A stretch of 27,021 bases of DNA from an uncultured Bacilli bacterium (GTDB lineage Bacteria > Bacillota_I > Bacilli_A > RF39 > UBA660): the NCBI GenBank assembly GCA_947598455.1, contig CANQFI010000005.1, positions 1 through 27,021 on the forward strand, read 5' to 3'. The position numbers and the translations under genes were made by a program. The notes below the pieces were generated by a model. It was not told the DNA's origin. It ran no database searches and worked only from the letters and a program-made list of their open reading frames with translations. Of the stretch, positions 15,343 to 22,341 are shown in pieces (the stretch's first letter is position 1; the number at the start of each line of letters is the position of its first letter).

Positions 15343-16578
15343 ATGGAAAAAATGACATTATATGATGAATTAAAATGGCGTGGATTAGTTCAAGATATTA
15401 GTAGTCCGGAATTAATTGATAAATTAAATGAAGGAGGAATGACTTTTTATATTGGAACAGATCCAACTGCTGATTCTATGCATATTGGACATTATTCATC
15501 ATTTTTAATTAGTAAAAGATTGGCACAACATGGACATCATCCAATATTGTTAGTTGGTGGGGCGACTGGATTAATTGGAGACCCTAAACCTAATGCTGAA
15601 AGACCGATGATTACGAAAGAAGAAGTTGAAAAGAATATTAAAGGATTAAAGAAACAAGCTGAGGATATATTTGGTTTTGAAGTAGTTAATAATTATGATT
15701 GGACAAAAGATATTAGTGTTTTGGATTTCTTAAGAGATTATGGTAAATTCTTTAATATAGGTTATATGTTAGCTAAAGATAAAGTTAAAAGTAGGTTAGA
15801 ATCTGGTATTACATATGCTGAATTTAGTTATATGATTTTACAGGCTTTAGATTTCCTATATTTATTTGAAAATCGTAATTGTACTTTACAAGTTGCTGGT
15901 TCAGATCAATGGGGCAATATTACATCAGGAATTGAACTTATTCGTAAGAAATTAGATAAAGAGGCTTATGGAATGGTAATGCCTTTAGTTACTGATTCAC
16001 AAGGTAAGAAATTTGGTAAGACTGAGGGTAATGCTTTATGGCTTGATAAAAATAAAACTTCTAGTTATGAATTATATCAATACTGTATTGGTCTTGAAGA
16101 TTCGATGATTATTACATACTTAAAGATGCTTACTTTCTTAACACCTGATGAAATAATGGATATTGAAAAACAACATTTAGAATGTCCTGAAAAGAGAATT
16201 GCACAAAAAGCGTTAGCTAAAGCAATTATTACTGATTTACATGGGGAAGAAGAATATAATAAAGCCGAACAAATTAGTCAAGCTTTATTTAGTGGAGACA
16301 TTACTGGTTTATCAGCTAAAGATATAATGTTAGGTATGAAGATGGTACCATCTATTAATTTAAATGGAGAAGTTAAATTACTTGATTTATTAGTAGATAA
16401 TGGAATATGTTCTTCAAGAAGAGAAGCTAGAGAAATGCTTAGCAGTAATGCTATTTCAATTAATAATGAAAAAATAAATGATGAAAATATGATAATAAAT
16501 AAAGATATGGCGATTGAAGGAAAAGTTATTGTAATTAGAAAAGGTAAGAAGAAACAATTTTTAGGTATATTTGAATAG
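15343..16578 (+). CDS. tyrS: tyrosyl-tRNA synthetase
   Basis: The 411-residue class I synthetase charges tRNA-Tyr with tyrosine using ATP in the cytosol. It has YIGTDPTADSMHIGH with the HIGH motif at 47-50, the tyrosine-pocket segment around YAEFSYMILQALD (158-170), AGSDQWGN (185-192) and the KMSKS-equivalent KFGKT (223-227). A C-terminal S4-type RNA-binding domain (about 345-405, LLDLLVDNGICSSRREAREM) grips the tRNA. Length is typical of bacterial TyrRS. AAGAGGG precedes the ATG by five bases. The gene is controlled by the T-box directly upstream and ends in a terminator overlapping its stop. Confidence 0.97.
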   Translation: MEKMTLYDELKWRGLVQDISSPELIDKLNEGGMTFYIGTDPTADSMHIGHYSSFLISKRLAQHGHHPILLVGGATGLIGDPKPNAERPMITKEEVEKNIKGLKKQAEDIFGFEVVNNYDWTKDISVLDFLRDYGKFFNIGYMLAKDKVKSRLESGITYAEFSYMILQALDFLYLFENRNCTLQVAGSDQWGNITSGIELIRKKLDKEAYGMVMPLVTDSQGKKFGKTEGNALWLDKNKTSSYELYQYCIGLEDSMIITYLKMLTFLTPDEIMDIEKQHLECPEKRIAQKALAKAIITDLHGEEEYNKAEQISQALFSGDITGLSAKDIMLGMKMVPSINLNGEVKLLDLLVDNGICSSRREAREMLSSNAISINNEKINDENMIINKDMAIEGKVIVIRKGKKKQFLGIFE

Positions 16579-16607
16579 GGTAAATTGACAATTTACTCTT
16601 TTTTTTA
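16577..16607 (+). terminator. tyrS terminator
   Basis: AGGGTAAATT (16577-16586) pairs with AATTTACTCT (16590-16599; one G-U) around a three-base loop, then T8 (16600-16607). The TAG stop of tyrS is in the stem. Confidence 0.85.
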
Positions 16608-16613
16608 TAAAAT
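16585..16613 (+). promoter_or_regulatory. promoter of the kinase-like gene inside the tyrS terminator
   Basis: TTGACA (16585-16590) spans the loop of the tyrS terminator hairpin, and TAAAAT (16608-16613) follows after 17 bases at the end of its T run. The start point would be near 16620, leaving a short leader with GAGAGGGG before the ATG at 16641. Confidence 0.5.
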
Positions 16614-16640
16614 AATCACGCGTTAAGAGAGGGGATTTAG

Positions 16641-17516
16641 ATGCAAAAAGTAATGTTAGAGAGCTTAAAACCAACTGGTTTAATATATAATGGAGAAAGT
16701 TCAAAAATATATACTTTAAAAGATGGAAGGATATTAAAAGTAGCATCGCCGATTGTTTTAAAAATTTGTCAGTTAGCTGGAACAACATATGAAAGAAAAA
16801 TATTAGATACAAGGGCTAAAAGAGTAAGTGAGATAATTAGTCCAGTATCAGCAGTTTATGTAAAAAGAGAATGTGTTGGATATACAATGGAAAAAGTTAA
16901 TGGACGTGATTTAAATAGTTATGATGCTACATTTACTTTAAGACAAAGAAGTGATTTGCATCATTATTTTGAATTATATAAAAAAATAGAAGATGTTGTT
17001 ATAAAAGCTAATAAAGAGGGGATTGTTATTCCTGATTTATGTACTTGTGATAATATTATTGTTTTACCTGATGGATCTTTAAAATTTATTGATTACGATG
17101 GGATGCAATTGGGAGAAAATGATAGTGCAATAGCTATTTCAACTTCTTTAGGCGATGAAGAAAGATATGTGAATAATCCTAAATTTTGTAATTCTTTTGG
17201 TCATTTTACTAGGGAACTTGATAAAACTAGTTTAACTATATTAATGTTTTTAATAGTATTTAATATTGATTTAACTAAAGTTGGGATGATAAGTCCAATT
17301 GATAGAAAAGTAATAACTATAGAAGATATTTTTCAAATGTTAGGAATTGATGACTCAGTATTTATGAAGAAGATTGCAGCTAATATAAGTGTTAATCAAA
17401 TGGGTGTTTATTTACAAGATGAGTTATATAAAATAAGTCAACAATATAATATGCAGGCCTTTAAAATACCTTTTGCAGCGAAAGATGCTTTTATAAAAAA
17501 ATTAATAAGAAAATAG
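16641..17516 (+). CDS. kinase-fold protein, atypical
   Basis: The 291-residue protein has the outline of a eukaryotic-like or small-molecule kinase fold. The N-lobe is GESSKIYTLKDGRILKVA (18-35), with Lys33 as candidate ATP-binding lysine, and YTMEKVNGRDL (81-91) forms the hinge. The catalytic-loop-like segment is IPDLCTCDNIIVLPDG (130-145), and FIDYDGMQLGE (149-159) sits where DFG would be. The HRD motif is missing, and the spacing from Asp132 to Asn138 is one residue longer than usual, so activity is uncertain. There is no membrane segment. The substrate is unknown and could be protein or metabolite. The start is supported by GAGAGGGG 10-14 bases upstream of the ATG. It probably has its own promoter within the tyrS terminator and ends before the unusual hairpin at 17522. 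Confidence 0.7.
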   Translation: MQKVMLESLKPTGLIYNGESSKIYTLKDGRILKVASPIVLKICQLAGTTYERKILDTRAKRVSEIISPVSAVYVKRECVGYTMEKVNGRDLNSYDATFTLRQRSDLHHYFELYKKIEDVVIKANKEGIVIPDLCTCDNIIVLPDGSLKFIDYDGMQLGENDSAIAISTSLGDEERYVNNPKFCNSFGHFTRELDKTSLTILMFLIVFNIDLTKVGMISPIDRKVITIEDIFQMLGIDDSVFMKKIAANISVNQMGVYLQDELYKISQQYNMQAFKIPFAAKDAFIKKLIRK

Positions 17517-17521
17517 CAAAT

Positions 17522-17560
17522 AAAAACTCCTTGTCATAAAATATGATGAAAGGAGTTTTT
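17522..17560 (+). terminator. terminator hairpin that also covers a ribosome-binding site
   Basis: AAAAACTCCTT (17522-17532) pairs perfectly with AAGGAGTTTTT (17550-17560), and TCAT (17534-17537) can pair with ATGA (17541-17544 or nearby) inside. The 3' arm ends in a T run, as in an intrinsic terminator for the kinase-like gene, but AAGGAG of the same arm is the Shine-Dalgarno sequence of the next gene (ATG 17564). Readthrough RNA would therefore hide that site. Confidence 0.75.
17535..17543 (+). promoter_or_regulatory. possible sigma-K -10 element inside the hairpin loop
   Basis: CATAAAATA (17535-17543) fits the sigma-K -10 pattern CATAnnnTA. The upstream -35 position (around 17517) reads GCAAA and matches the AC core poorly. 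A start near 17550 would yield RNA lacking the 5' arm of the hairpin, leaving the ribosome-binding site free. Confidence 0.35.
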
Positions 17561-17563
17561 ATT

Positions 17564-17761
17564 ATGTACTATAATGGTTATATACGCGATGGACGTTATG
17601 GTGGTTTTGTTTTACCTTTTATTACAGGAGCTTTAGTTGGTGGTGCAGCAGTTGGTGTTAGTAGACCAAGACCAATTATCGCTAATCAAGGACCATATCC
17701 ATATGGTCCATATTATGGACCAGGTCCAGGTTATTATAGACCTAATCCATACTTTTATTAG
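17564..17761 (+). CDS. small Tyr/Gly/Pro-rich protein, coat-like
   Basis: The 65-residue protein has three parts: a short Tyr/Gly/Arg N-terminus (MYYNGYIRDGRYGG), a hydrophobic Gly/Ala-rich stretch (about 16-34, LPFITGALVGGAAVGV), and a tail of Pro-Tyr-Gly repeats (PYPYGPYYGPGPGYY). This composition recalls spore-coat or exosporium proteins of Bacilli that are cross-linked through tyrosines. That role is inferred from composition only. AAAGGAG seven to ten bases upstream fixes the ATG at 17564 rather than the ATG at 17543. The last 20 bases overlap the end of the SEDS gene on the other strand. Confidence 0.7.
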   Translation: MYYNGYIRDGRYGGFVLPFITGALVGGAAVGVSRPRPIIANQGPYPYGPYYGPGPGYYRPNPYFY

Positions 17762-18767
17762 GGTAGGTATTTAAGTTAATTGATAGACCTATTAAAATAT
17801 ATAATGTAATTAAATATGATCCACCATAACTTAAAAATGGTAGGGGAATACCTATAATGGGTAGTAAAGATAAATTCATTAAAATATTATAAAAAACTTG
17901 AAATAATAATGTATTTAAAATTATAAAATTAATAATGTTAGATACATTATTTTTTGTTGTAAGATTATGTAAGTAATAGATAAAAATTAAGATATAAGAT
18001 ATTAAAATAAGAAAGAAAAAGATAATATTATATTTACTTATGATAGAAGCGAAGATAAAATCGTTGTGATTTTCGGGTATGTATAAAAGATTATGAGAAC
18101 CAATGGATATTAAGGAATTAGTATACTGAATATTATCTTGGTTATGAAAAGCTATTAAACGATCAATACGATAAAATAAGTTAGTTCCATAAATATTAAT
18201 AAGTAAATCTTTGTTTATGAAATATAAAGATATATTTATAGTAAGAAAAAGAACAACTAATAAAGATGAAATTATGATAATTTTTTTATTTATTTTAAGA
18301 TATTTTAAAGCTGATAAAAATATTATTAGATAGATTATTATAGCACCAGTATCTGGTTCTAAAAAGGTTAAAAAAGATGGAATTAAAGCAATGAGAAAAA
18401 TATAGATTATATTTTTCTTTTTGTTAGCTAAGTATGCTATATAAATAGTTAAAGCTAATTTAGCTATTTCACTTGGTTGAATAGAAAAGTTATAAATATG
18501 TAGCCAAGCTTTAGAACCTTTTATTTCTTTGCCTACTATTAAAACTAATATAAGTAGAATAATACTTAATAGATAAAAATATTTACTGTACTTATTGATA
18601 AATTTATAGTTTATTTTACTTACAATAATAAGTAATAAAATACTTAAAATAATATATATAAGTTGTTTGGTAAAGTATTCTGTTTTAGATAGATAAAGTA
18701 AACTTATGATATTTAAAATAAAAATAGGAATTAAAATTATATATTTATTTTTTAATATTGTTTTCAT
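17742..18767 (-). CDS. SEDS-family peptidoglycan polymerase (RodA/FtsW/SpoVE type)
   Basis: The 341-residue multi-pass membrane protein (about 10 helices) would polymerise glycan strands from lipid II with a partner class B penicillin-binding protein. SEDS landmarks are KGSKAWLHI (83-91), SIQPSEIAKLAL (95-106), FLEPDTGA (135-142), the extracellular loop PENHNDFIF (231-239) with the expected catalytic Asp236, and the C-terminal GIPLPFLSYGGS. It is shorter than typical RodA (about 390) but complete. KGSKAWL and the ENHNDF loop favour RodA/SpoVE over FtsW, but elongation versus sporulation use cannot be settled. The ATG at 18765-18767 has no visible Shine-Dalgarno site, and no other start precedes the first helix. 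It is a single gene on the minus strand. Confidence 0.88.
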   Translation of the reverse strand: MKTILKNKYIILIPIFILNIISLLYLSKTEYFTKQLIYIILSILLLIIVSKINYKFINKYSKYFYLLSIILLILVLIVGKEIKGSKAWLHIYNFSIQPSEIAKLALTIYIAYLANKKKNIIYIFLIALIPSFLTFLEPDTGAIIIYLIIFLSALKYLKINKKIIIISSLLVVLFLTINISLYFINKDLLINIYGTNLFYRIDRLIAFHNQDNIQYTNSLISIGSHNLLYIPENHNDFIFASIISKYNIIFFFLILISYILIFIYYLHNLTTKNNVSNIINFIILNTLLFQVFYNILMNLSLLPIIGIPLPFLSYGGSYLITLYILIGLSINLNTYPNKSMD

Positions 18768-18826
18768 ATTATTATATTTGTCAAAATTAAGATATTTTAT
18801 ACATATACTTATGTAGGAGGAATGAT

Positions 18827-19102
18827 ATGAAATTACCTAGTGTTTATGCTAATAAAATTGATAAAGATATAAAAAACAATACGGATTATGTTCATACTGA
18901 TCGAAAAATGAAAAGTGATATTAGTGGATTAAAGAAAGAGTTTGATAATAATGGATATGTTAATAGATTAAAGGTTTCAATTAGAACTAAGGATGGTAGT
19001 AAGGAAGAAAAATTAGTTTTGTGTAAAGATAATTATTTTGTAAATATAAATAATGAGAAAATATATTTTGATGATATATTAGATTATGACATAATAAAAT
19101 AA
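18827..19102 (+). CDS. conserved-looking small protein of unknown function
   Basis: The 91-residue protein has an N-terminal helical, Lys/Asp-rich half (MKLPSVYANKIDKDIKNN) and a C-terminal half with alternating beta-strand pattern (VNRLKVSIRTKDG, EKLVLCKDNYFVNINNEKIYF, DILDYDII), suggesting a small beta-fold. It has no signal or membrane segment. TAGGAGGAATGAT precedes the ATG, giving a strong ribosome-binding site. I recognise no family. It is flanked by the divergent SEDS gene and a bidirectional terminator shared with the convergent EIIB gene, so it is a single-gene unit. Confidence 0.7.
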   Translation: MKLPSVYANKIDKDIKNNTDYVHTDRKMKSDISGLKKEFDNNGYVNRLKVSIRTKDGSKEEKLVLCKDNYFVNINNEKIYFDDILDYDIIK

Positions 19103-19128
19103 CCATTGTGAAGTGGTTATTTTATTAT
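19091..19128. terminator. bidirectional terminator
   Basis: A perfect 15-bp stem, ATAATAAAATAACCA (19091-19105) with TGGTTATTTTATTAT (19114-19128), has an eight-base loop. It contains the stop of the plus gene (19100-19102) and the stop of the minus gene (19117-19119). Confidence 0.8.
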
Positions 19129-19434
19129 GTCTTTAATATATTCTTTTAATTGTTTAGCGTCACGACCAAAGATTATTTTTAATTGATTATCTATTTCGAC
19201 AATACCTTTGGCGCCTAATTTTTGAATAGATTCTTTATCAACGATAGAAGTATCTTTTAAGATAACTTTGAAACGCGACATATTACATTCAGCATTAATG
19301 ATATTATCTTTACCACCTAGATATTTTATTAATTTATTTACTTCTGATGAAAAATCTTTACTTTTTAATTTTATTATAACTAAAGTTATAATTATTAATA
19401 CTACTAATATTACAACATATTGTATCCATTCCAT
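19117..19434 (-). CDS. membrane-tethered stand-alone PTS EIIB domain
   Basis: The 105-residue protein has an N-terminal membrane helix (4-22) followed by a glucose-family PTS EIIB domain (about 30-105, PF00367 type). Its marks are LIKYLGGKDNI (35-45), the phosphorylatable Cys50 in NAECNMSRFKV, then LGAKGIVEIDN and IIFGRDAKQL. In normal systems this domain passes phosphate from EIIA to the incoming sugar and is fused to the EIIC permease. Here it stands alone with no EIIC or EIIA gene in view. The usual C-x-T-R-L-R motif reads C-N-M-S-R-F-K, keeping Cys and one Arg. It may be a phosphorylation sensor or a split subunit. AACAGGTGA lies six bases before the ATG. Confidence 0.82.
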   Translation of the reverse strand: MEWIQYVVILVVLIIITLVIIKLKSKDFSSEVNKLIKYLGGKDNIINAECNMSRFKVILKDTSIVDKESIQKLGAKGIVEIDNQLKIIFGRDAKQLKEYIKDIIK

Positions 19435-19499
19435 TATCTATCACCTGTTAGTTTATTATACTATATCTTTTAAAAAAATAAAAGTATTTACAAATTAGC

Positions 19500-19526
19500 A
19501 CTATTTTTTAAAACAAACATAAATTA
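19500..19526 (+). promoter_or_regulatory. sigma-K-type promoter of the CotY/CotZ-like gene
   Basis: An AC core at 19500-19501 and CATAAATTA (19518-19526) are 16 bases apart, matching the mother-cell sigma-K pattern AC-N16-CATAnnnTA. No good sigma-A promoter is seen here. A late-sporulation promoter fits a coat gene downstream. Confidence 0.55.
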
Positions 19527-19555
19527 ATAGTGAGATATATGAAAGGGTGATATAT

Positions 19556-19990
19556 ATGTGTAATAATGGTAATAATAATAGTAATTGTTTAGCTGAAATA
19601 TTAAGTGTTATTCTTGTTTTACAACAAAATGCTTGTGTAGATAGTTGCCTAGATTCATGTGATAGACCAATGTTAGGTGGAGGACCTTCTTGCTTAGTAT
19701 GTAATACAAGACCAGTAATGATATATACTTGTGGAAGCAATAGTGTACCTTGGAGTATGCCAGTTACAAAAGATTCAACGGCAACTTGTGAAGGAACAAC
19801 AGCAACATGTTCAAATGTCTTTAGAGTAGAAAAAATAGAGGGTAATTGTTGTACTTTTAGAGTTTTACAAGATAATCCTGATCCAACAAGTTTATATCCA
19901 TATGTTGCAACTAATTCAGTATTTACAATGGATTTAGGTTGTGTTTGTTGCTTAAGATGTTTAACAGATACTTATGTAGAATGTTTATAG
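19556..19990 (+). CDS. CotY/CotZ-like spore coat or exosporium protein
   Basis: The 144-residue protein is extremely Cys-rich (17 Cys) and has the order of the CotY/CotZ/ExsY family: an N-terminal Cys cluster (27, 31, 35, 46, 49), RPVMIYTCG, a central SNVFRVEKIEGNCCTFRVL segment (86-104) and a C-terminal MDLGCVCCLRCL cluster (125-136). Family proteins self-assemble into disulfide-linked sheets in the spore crust or exosporium. ATG 19556 is chosen because AAAGGGTGA lies five bases upstream. A GTG three codons earlier is inside that site. A sigma-K-like promoter precedes it and a terminator follows. It implies that the organism makes, or recently made, spores. Confidence 0.88.
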   Translation: MCNNGNNNSNCLAEILSVILVLQQNACVDSCLDSCDRPMLGGGPSCLVCNTRPVMIYTCGSNSVPWSMPVTKDSTATCEGTTATCSNVFRVEKIEGNCCTFRVLQDNPDPTSLYPYVATNSVFTMDLGCVCCLRCLTDTYVECL

Positions 19991-19997
19991 AGTAAAG

Positions 19998-20037
19998 AAG
20001 AAGTACTAAGTTATGAATTTAGTACTTCTTTTGTTTT
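19998..20037. terminator. terminator after the coat gene, also usable on the minus strand
   Basis: AAGAAGTACTAA (19998-20009) pairs with TTAGTACTTCTT (20019-20030), followed by a T-rich run. The loop and right arm contain the end of the convergent phosphoesterase gene (stop 20011-20013). Confidence 0.75.
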
Positions 20038-20985
20038 ATATAATCGATAAAAATTGATTGATGGATGATTATTTAAACGAGCTTTAAGATTACTTGTTCC
20101 TAAACCATTGGAAATAAAGATATCACAATTATTAATATTGTAATAATCATTATAATAATTTTGACTATTTTCAGGAAGGAATAAAGGTTTTAAAAATGGT
20201 ATTCTTATTAAACCACCTAAAGTGTGTCCAGATAATATTAAGTTGGGATTATAATTAATAAAATTATCAATAGTGTCTGGTTCATGTACTAATACTATTT
20301 TATAGAAATTTGAAGTATCTATATCATCTACATAGTCAGTTAAAATTGTATAATTAGGATTAGTATCTTTAATATTAAAACCAGTTATCATAATAGGAGT
20401 AGAATCTTTGTAATATAAGAGAGTATTTTCATTATCTAATAATTTAAAACCTGAAGATTCCATTAATTCTTTATAAACTTCTTTATCGTCTTCATTACCA
20501 TATATAGCATATTTATAGGTATCTTTATTTATTTTACTTAGTTCGTTATTTACTTCATTTTTTATATCATCTGTTAATGAAATATTTTTATCAATTAAAT
20601 CACCAGTAAAGAAGATTATATCTGGTTTTAGTTTATTTACTTTATTAATGATTTTTTCTAATTGTTTAGAATTTATTGTTGTACCATAATGAATATCAGA
20701 TAATTGTACTATTTTCATACCATGAAAAGAATCAGGTAAAAGATTAGATTCAACCTTATATTCTTTAATATTAATAAAATTAGTTCCTATTGTTGTGGCA
20801 TAGATTATAAGAATTATAATAATGAGAAAAATAATGAAAAAGATTTTTTTAGGAGTAGTATCAAGTATTTTTTTTCTTTCTTCGGTAATTTCTTGATCAT
20901 TATTATTTTTTTCTATACTATCTTTTTCTTCTTTCTCTTTATTTTTGTCATATCGACTCATACGATTATTTGATGATTCTTTCAT
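20011..20985 (-). CDS. membrane-anchored metallophosphoesterase-like protein with degenerate site
   Basis: The 324-residue protein has a charged cytoplasmic N-terminus (1-45), one membrane helix (47-66) and an extracytoplasmic calcineurin-like domain of the YkuE type. Conserved metal-site parts are LSDIHYG (95-101, Asp97 and His99), FTGDL (126-130), VHEPD (233-237) and the C-terminal SNGLGTSNLKARLNN (292-306). Two signature blocks are altered: GNHD reads GNED (163-166), removing the catalytic histidine, and GHTHGG reads GHTLGG (253-258), removing a metal ligand. It may be inactive or use altered metals. AGGAGGT precedes the ATG, which overlaps the stop of the CPBP gene by one base (TAATG), so the two are coupled. 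Confidence 0.8.
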   Translation of the reverse strand: MKESSNNRMSRYDKNKEKEEKDSIEKNNNDQEITEERKKILDTTPKKIFFIIFLIIIILIIYATTIGTNFINIKEYKVESNLLPDSFHGMKIVQLSDIHYGTTINSKQLEKIINKVNKLKPDIIFFTGDLIDKNISLTDDIKNEVNNELSKINKDTYKYAIYGNEDDKEVYKELMESSGFKLLDNENTLLYYKDSTPIMITGFNIKDTNPNYTILTDYVDDIDTSNFYKIVLVHEPDTIDNFINYNPNLILSGHTLGGLIRIPFLKPLFLPENSQNYYNDYYNINNCDIFISNGLGTSNLKARLNNHPSINFYRLYKTKEVLNS

Positions 20986-21686
20986 TATATACCTCCTAAT
21001 GGTAAAGAAACTAAGATTATACTTATAGCATTATGCATGGCGTGAATACATATGGTACCAAAAATATTATCAGTTTCGGAATAAGCATATGCAAAAGAAA
21101 TACCCATGGAACAGTAAGGTATTAAATATAAAAGCATTGGTAAATCATTTAGACCATGAATAGAAGATATTAAATGCAGGCCACCAAATATTAAACCTGA
21201 TGTTATAGCATATAAATGTTTATTATTAGTGAATTTTTTTAAACCTCTTCTAAAGAATAATTCTTCGGTTATTGGTCCTAATATAACAGTAAAAAAGCTT
21301 GTTAAAAGTAAATTTTCTTTTAAGAGATTAATAACTTCACTTTGGTTAGTTATTTCTGGTAAATGAAGAAAAGCAATTATTATATTACCAGCATAAGAAA
21401 TAAATAATCCTTTTAACCACCAATTAAAAGTTGTTTTAAGTATTTCTTTATAGTTCATTTTAAAATCTTTGAAATCTTTAGTTAAAGTTTTAATATATAT
21501 TAAAGATATAATTAAAGTTAAAAAGATGTAGACGAAAAAGTTATAAAAACTATCAGAATAAGGTAAGATATGTAATTCATTAAGTAAAGCATATATGATT
21601 GCTAATAGTAATTGCAATAAAAAGTATAGACATAAGATGCCTATACTTTTTAGTAGTTCTTTTGGATTAATTTGTAATTTTTTCAT
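20985..21686 (-). CDS. CPBP-family intramembrane metalloprotease
   Basis: The 233-residue protein has about 7-8 membrane helices and the CPBP (Abi/CAAX prenyl-protease 2) signature: EELFFRR (141-147), FGGLH (167-171) and HAMHN (215-219), which form the glutamate/histidine metal site. Members cleave prenylated or other membrane proteins and in Firmicutes often take part in bacteriocin immunity or envelope signalling. The substrate is unknown here. I use the ATG at 21684-21686 with GAGAAAGGA 12 bases upstream. A TTG at 21716 and an ATG at 21698 are alternatives with poorer ribosome-binding sites. It is the middle of three minus-strand genes and overlaps the phosphoesterase start by one base. 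Confidence 0.85.
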   Translation of the reverse strand: MKKLQINPKELLKSIGILCLYFLLQLLLAIIYALLNELHILPYSDSFYNFFVYIFLTLIISLIYIKTLTKDFKDFKMNYKEILKTTFNWWLKGLFISYAGNIIIAFLHLPEITNQSEVINLLKENLLLTSFFTVILGPITEELFFRRGLKKFTNNKHLYAITSGLIFGGLHLISSIHGLNDLPMLLYLIPYCSMGISFAYAYSETDNIFGTICIHAMHNAISIILVSLPLGGI

Positions 21687-21779
21687 ATTAACAAACATTC
21701 CTTTCTCTTCGTTCAAGGTATATATGCTACGAAATTTTGAATAAAGTTTATTTTATCAATCTAATCACCTTTTTATTCT

Positions 21780-22232
21780 TTATTTTATATAACCTAGAGC
21801 TTTTAATCTATTTTCAATTTTTGTCTTATCTGCTTCACCAATTAAACGATGTGATGTGCTTTTTTCTTCACCATCTACAATAAAGATAGTAGTAGGTGTA
21901 CCGGTAATATTAGCTATTTGAGAAAAACTATTAAGTTCTTCTTTAGATAAAGTGTCTATTCTTATTTCATATGCTGTTAAATCATGATCTGCTAATACTT
22001 CCTTTAAAACGGGTTTATAAGCAATACAATGCTCACAATCAGTTTTAGAAACGACAAGAATAAAGGAATCTTTATTATCTATTTTTTCTTGCAATTCAGA
22101 ATACTTTAAATCAATTAATCTTTTATCTAAATTATTTTCTTTTCCTTTTAAAACAGAACTGGCATAAATTAATCCAATAATAGCACTAATTATTACAATG
22201 ATTGCTATTATTCCAATAACTTTTTTCTTCAT
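21780..22232 (-). CDS. membrane-tethered thioredoxin-like protein
   Basis: The 150-residue protein has an N-terminal membrane helix (5-25) and an extracytoplasmic thioredoxin fold with redox motif Cys66-Glu-His-Cys69 (SKTDCEHCIAYKP) and cis-proline Pro113 in GTPTT. It would exchange disulfides outside the membrane. The CEHC dipeptide resembles oxidising or isomerising DsbA/DsbC-like sites more than the CGPC of thioredoxin. I use the ATG at 22230-22232 preceded by GGTGAT. A longer frame from 22277 adds a segment overlapping the promoter. It diverges from two Cys-containing surface-protein genes, suggesting that it serves their folding. Confidence 0.85.
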   Translation of the reverse strand: MKKKVIGIIAIIVIISAIIGLIYASSVLKGKENNLDKRLIDLKYSELQEKIDNKDSFILVVSKTDCEHCIAYKPVLKEVLADHDLTAYEIRIDTLSKEELNSFSQIANITGTPTTIFIVDGEEKSTSHRLIGEADKTKIENRLKALGYIK

Positions 22233-22248
22233 TAAAATCACCATTATT

Positions 22249-22277
22249 AATATATCATATTCAAAAAAATACTTCAA
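22249..22277 (-). promoter_or_regulatory. promoter of the thioredoxin-like gene
   Basis: On the minus strand, TTGAAG (22277-22272) and TATATT (22254-22249) are 17 bases apart, about 17 bases before the ATG. It overlaps the longer N-terminal frame, supporting the shorter start. Confidence 0.55.
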
Positions 22278-22341
22278 TTTAATATTGTTATTTTGAAATG
22301 ATAATGGTAAAATTATATTTAGAAAATAAGGTTGGTGCTTT

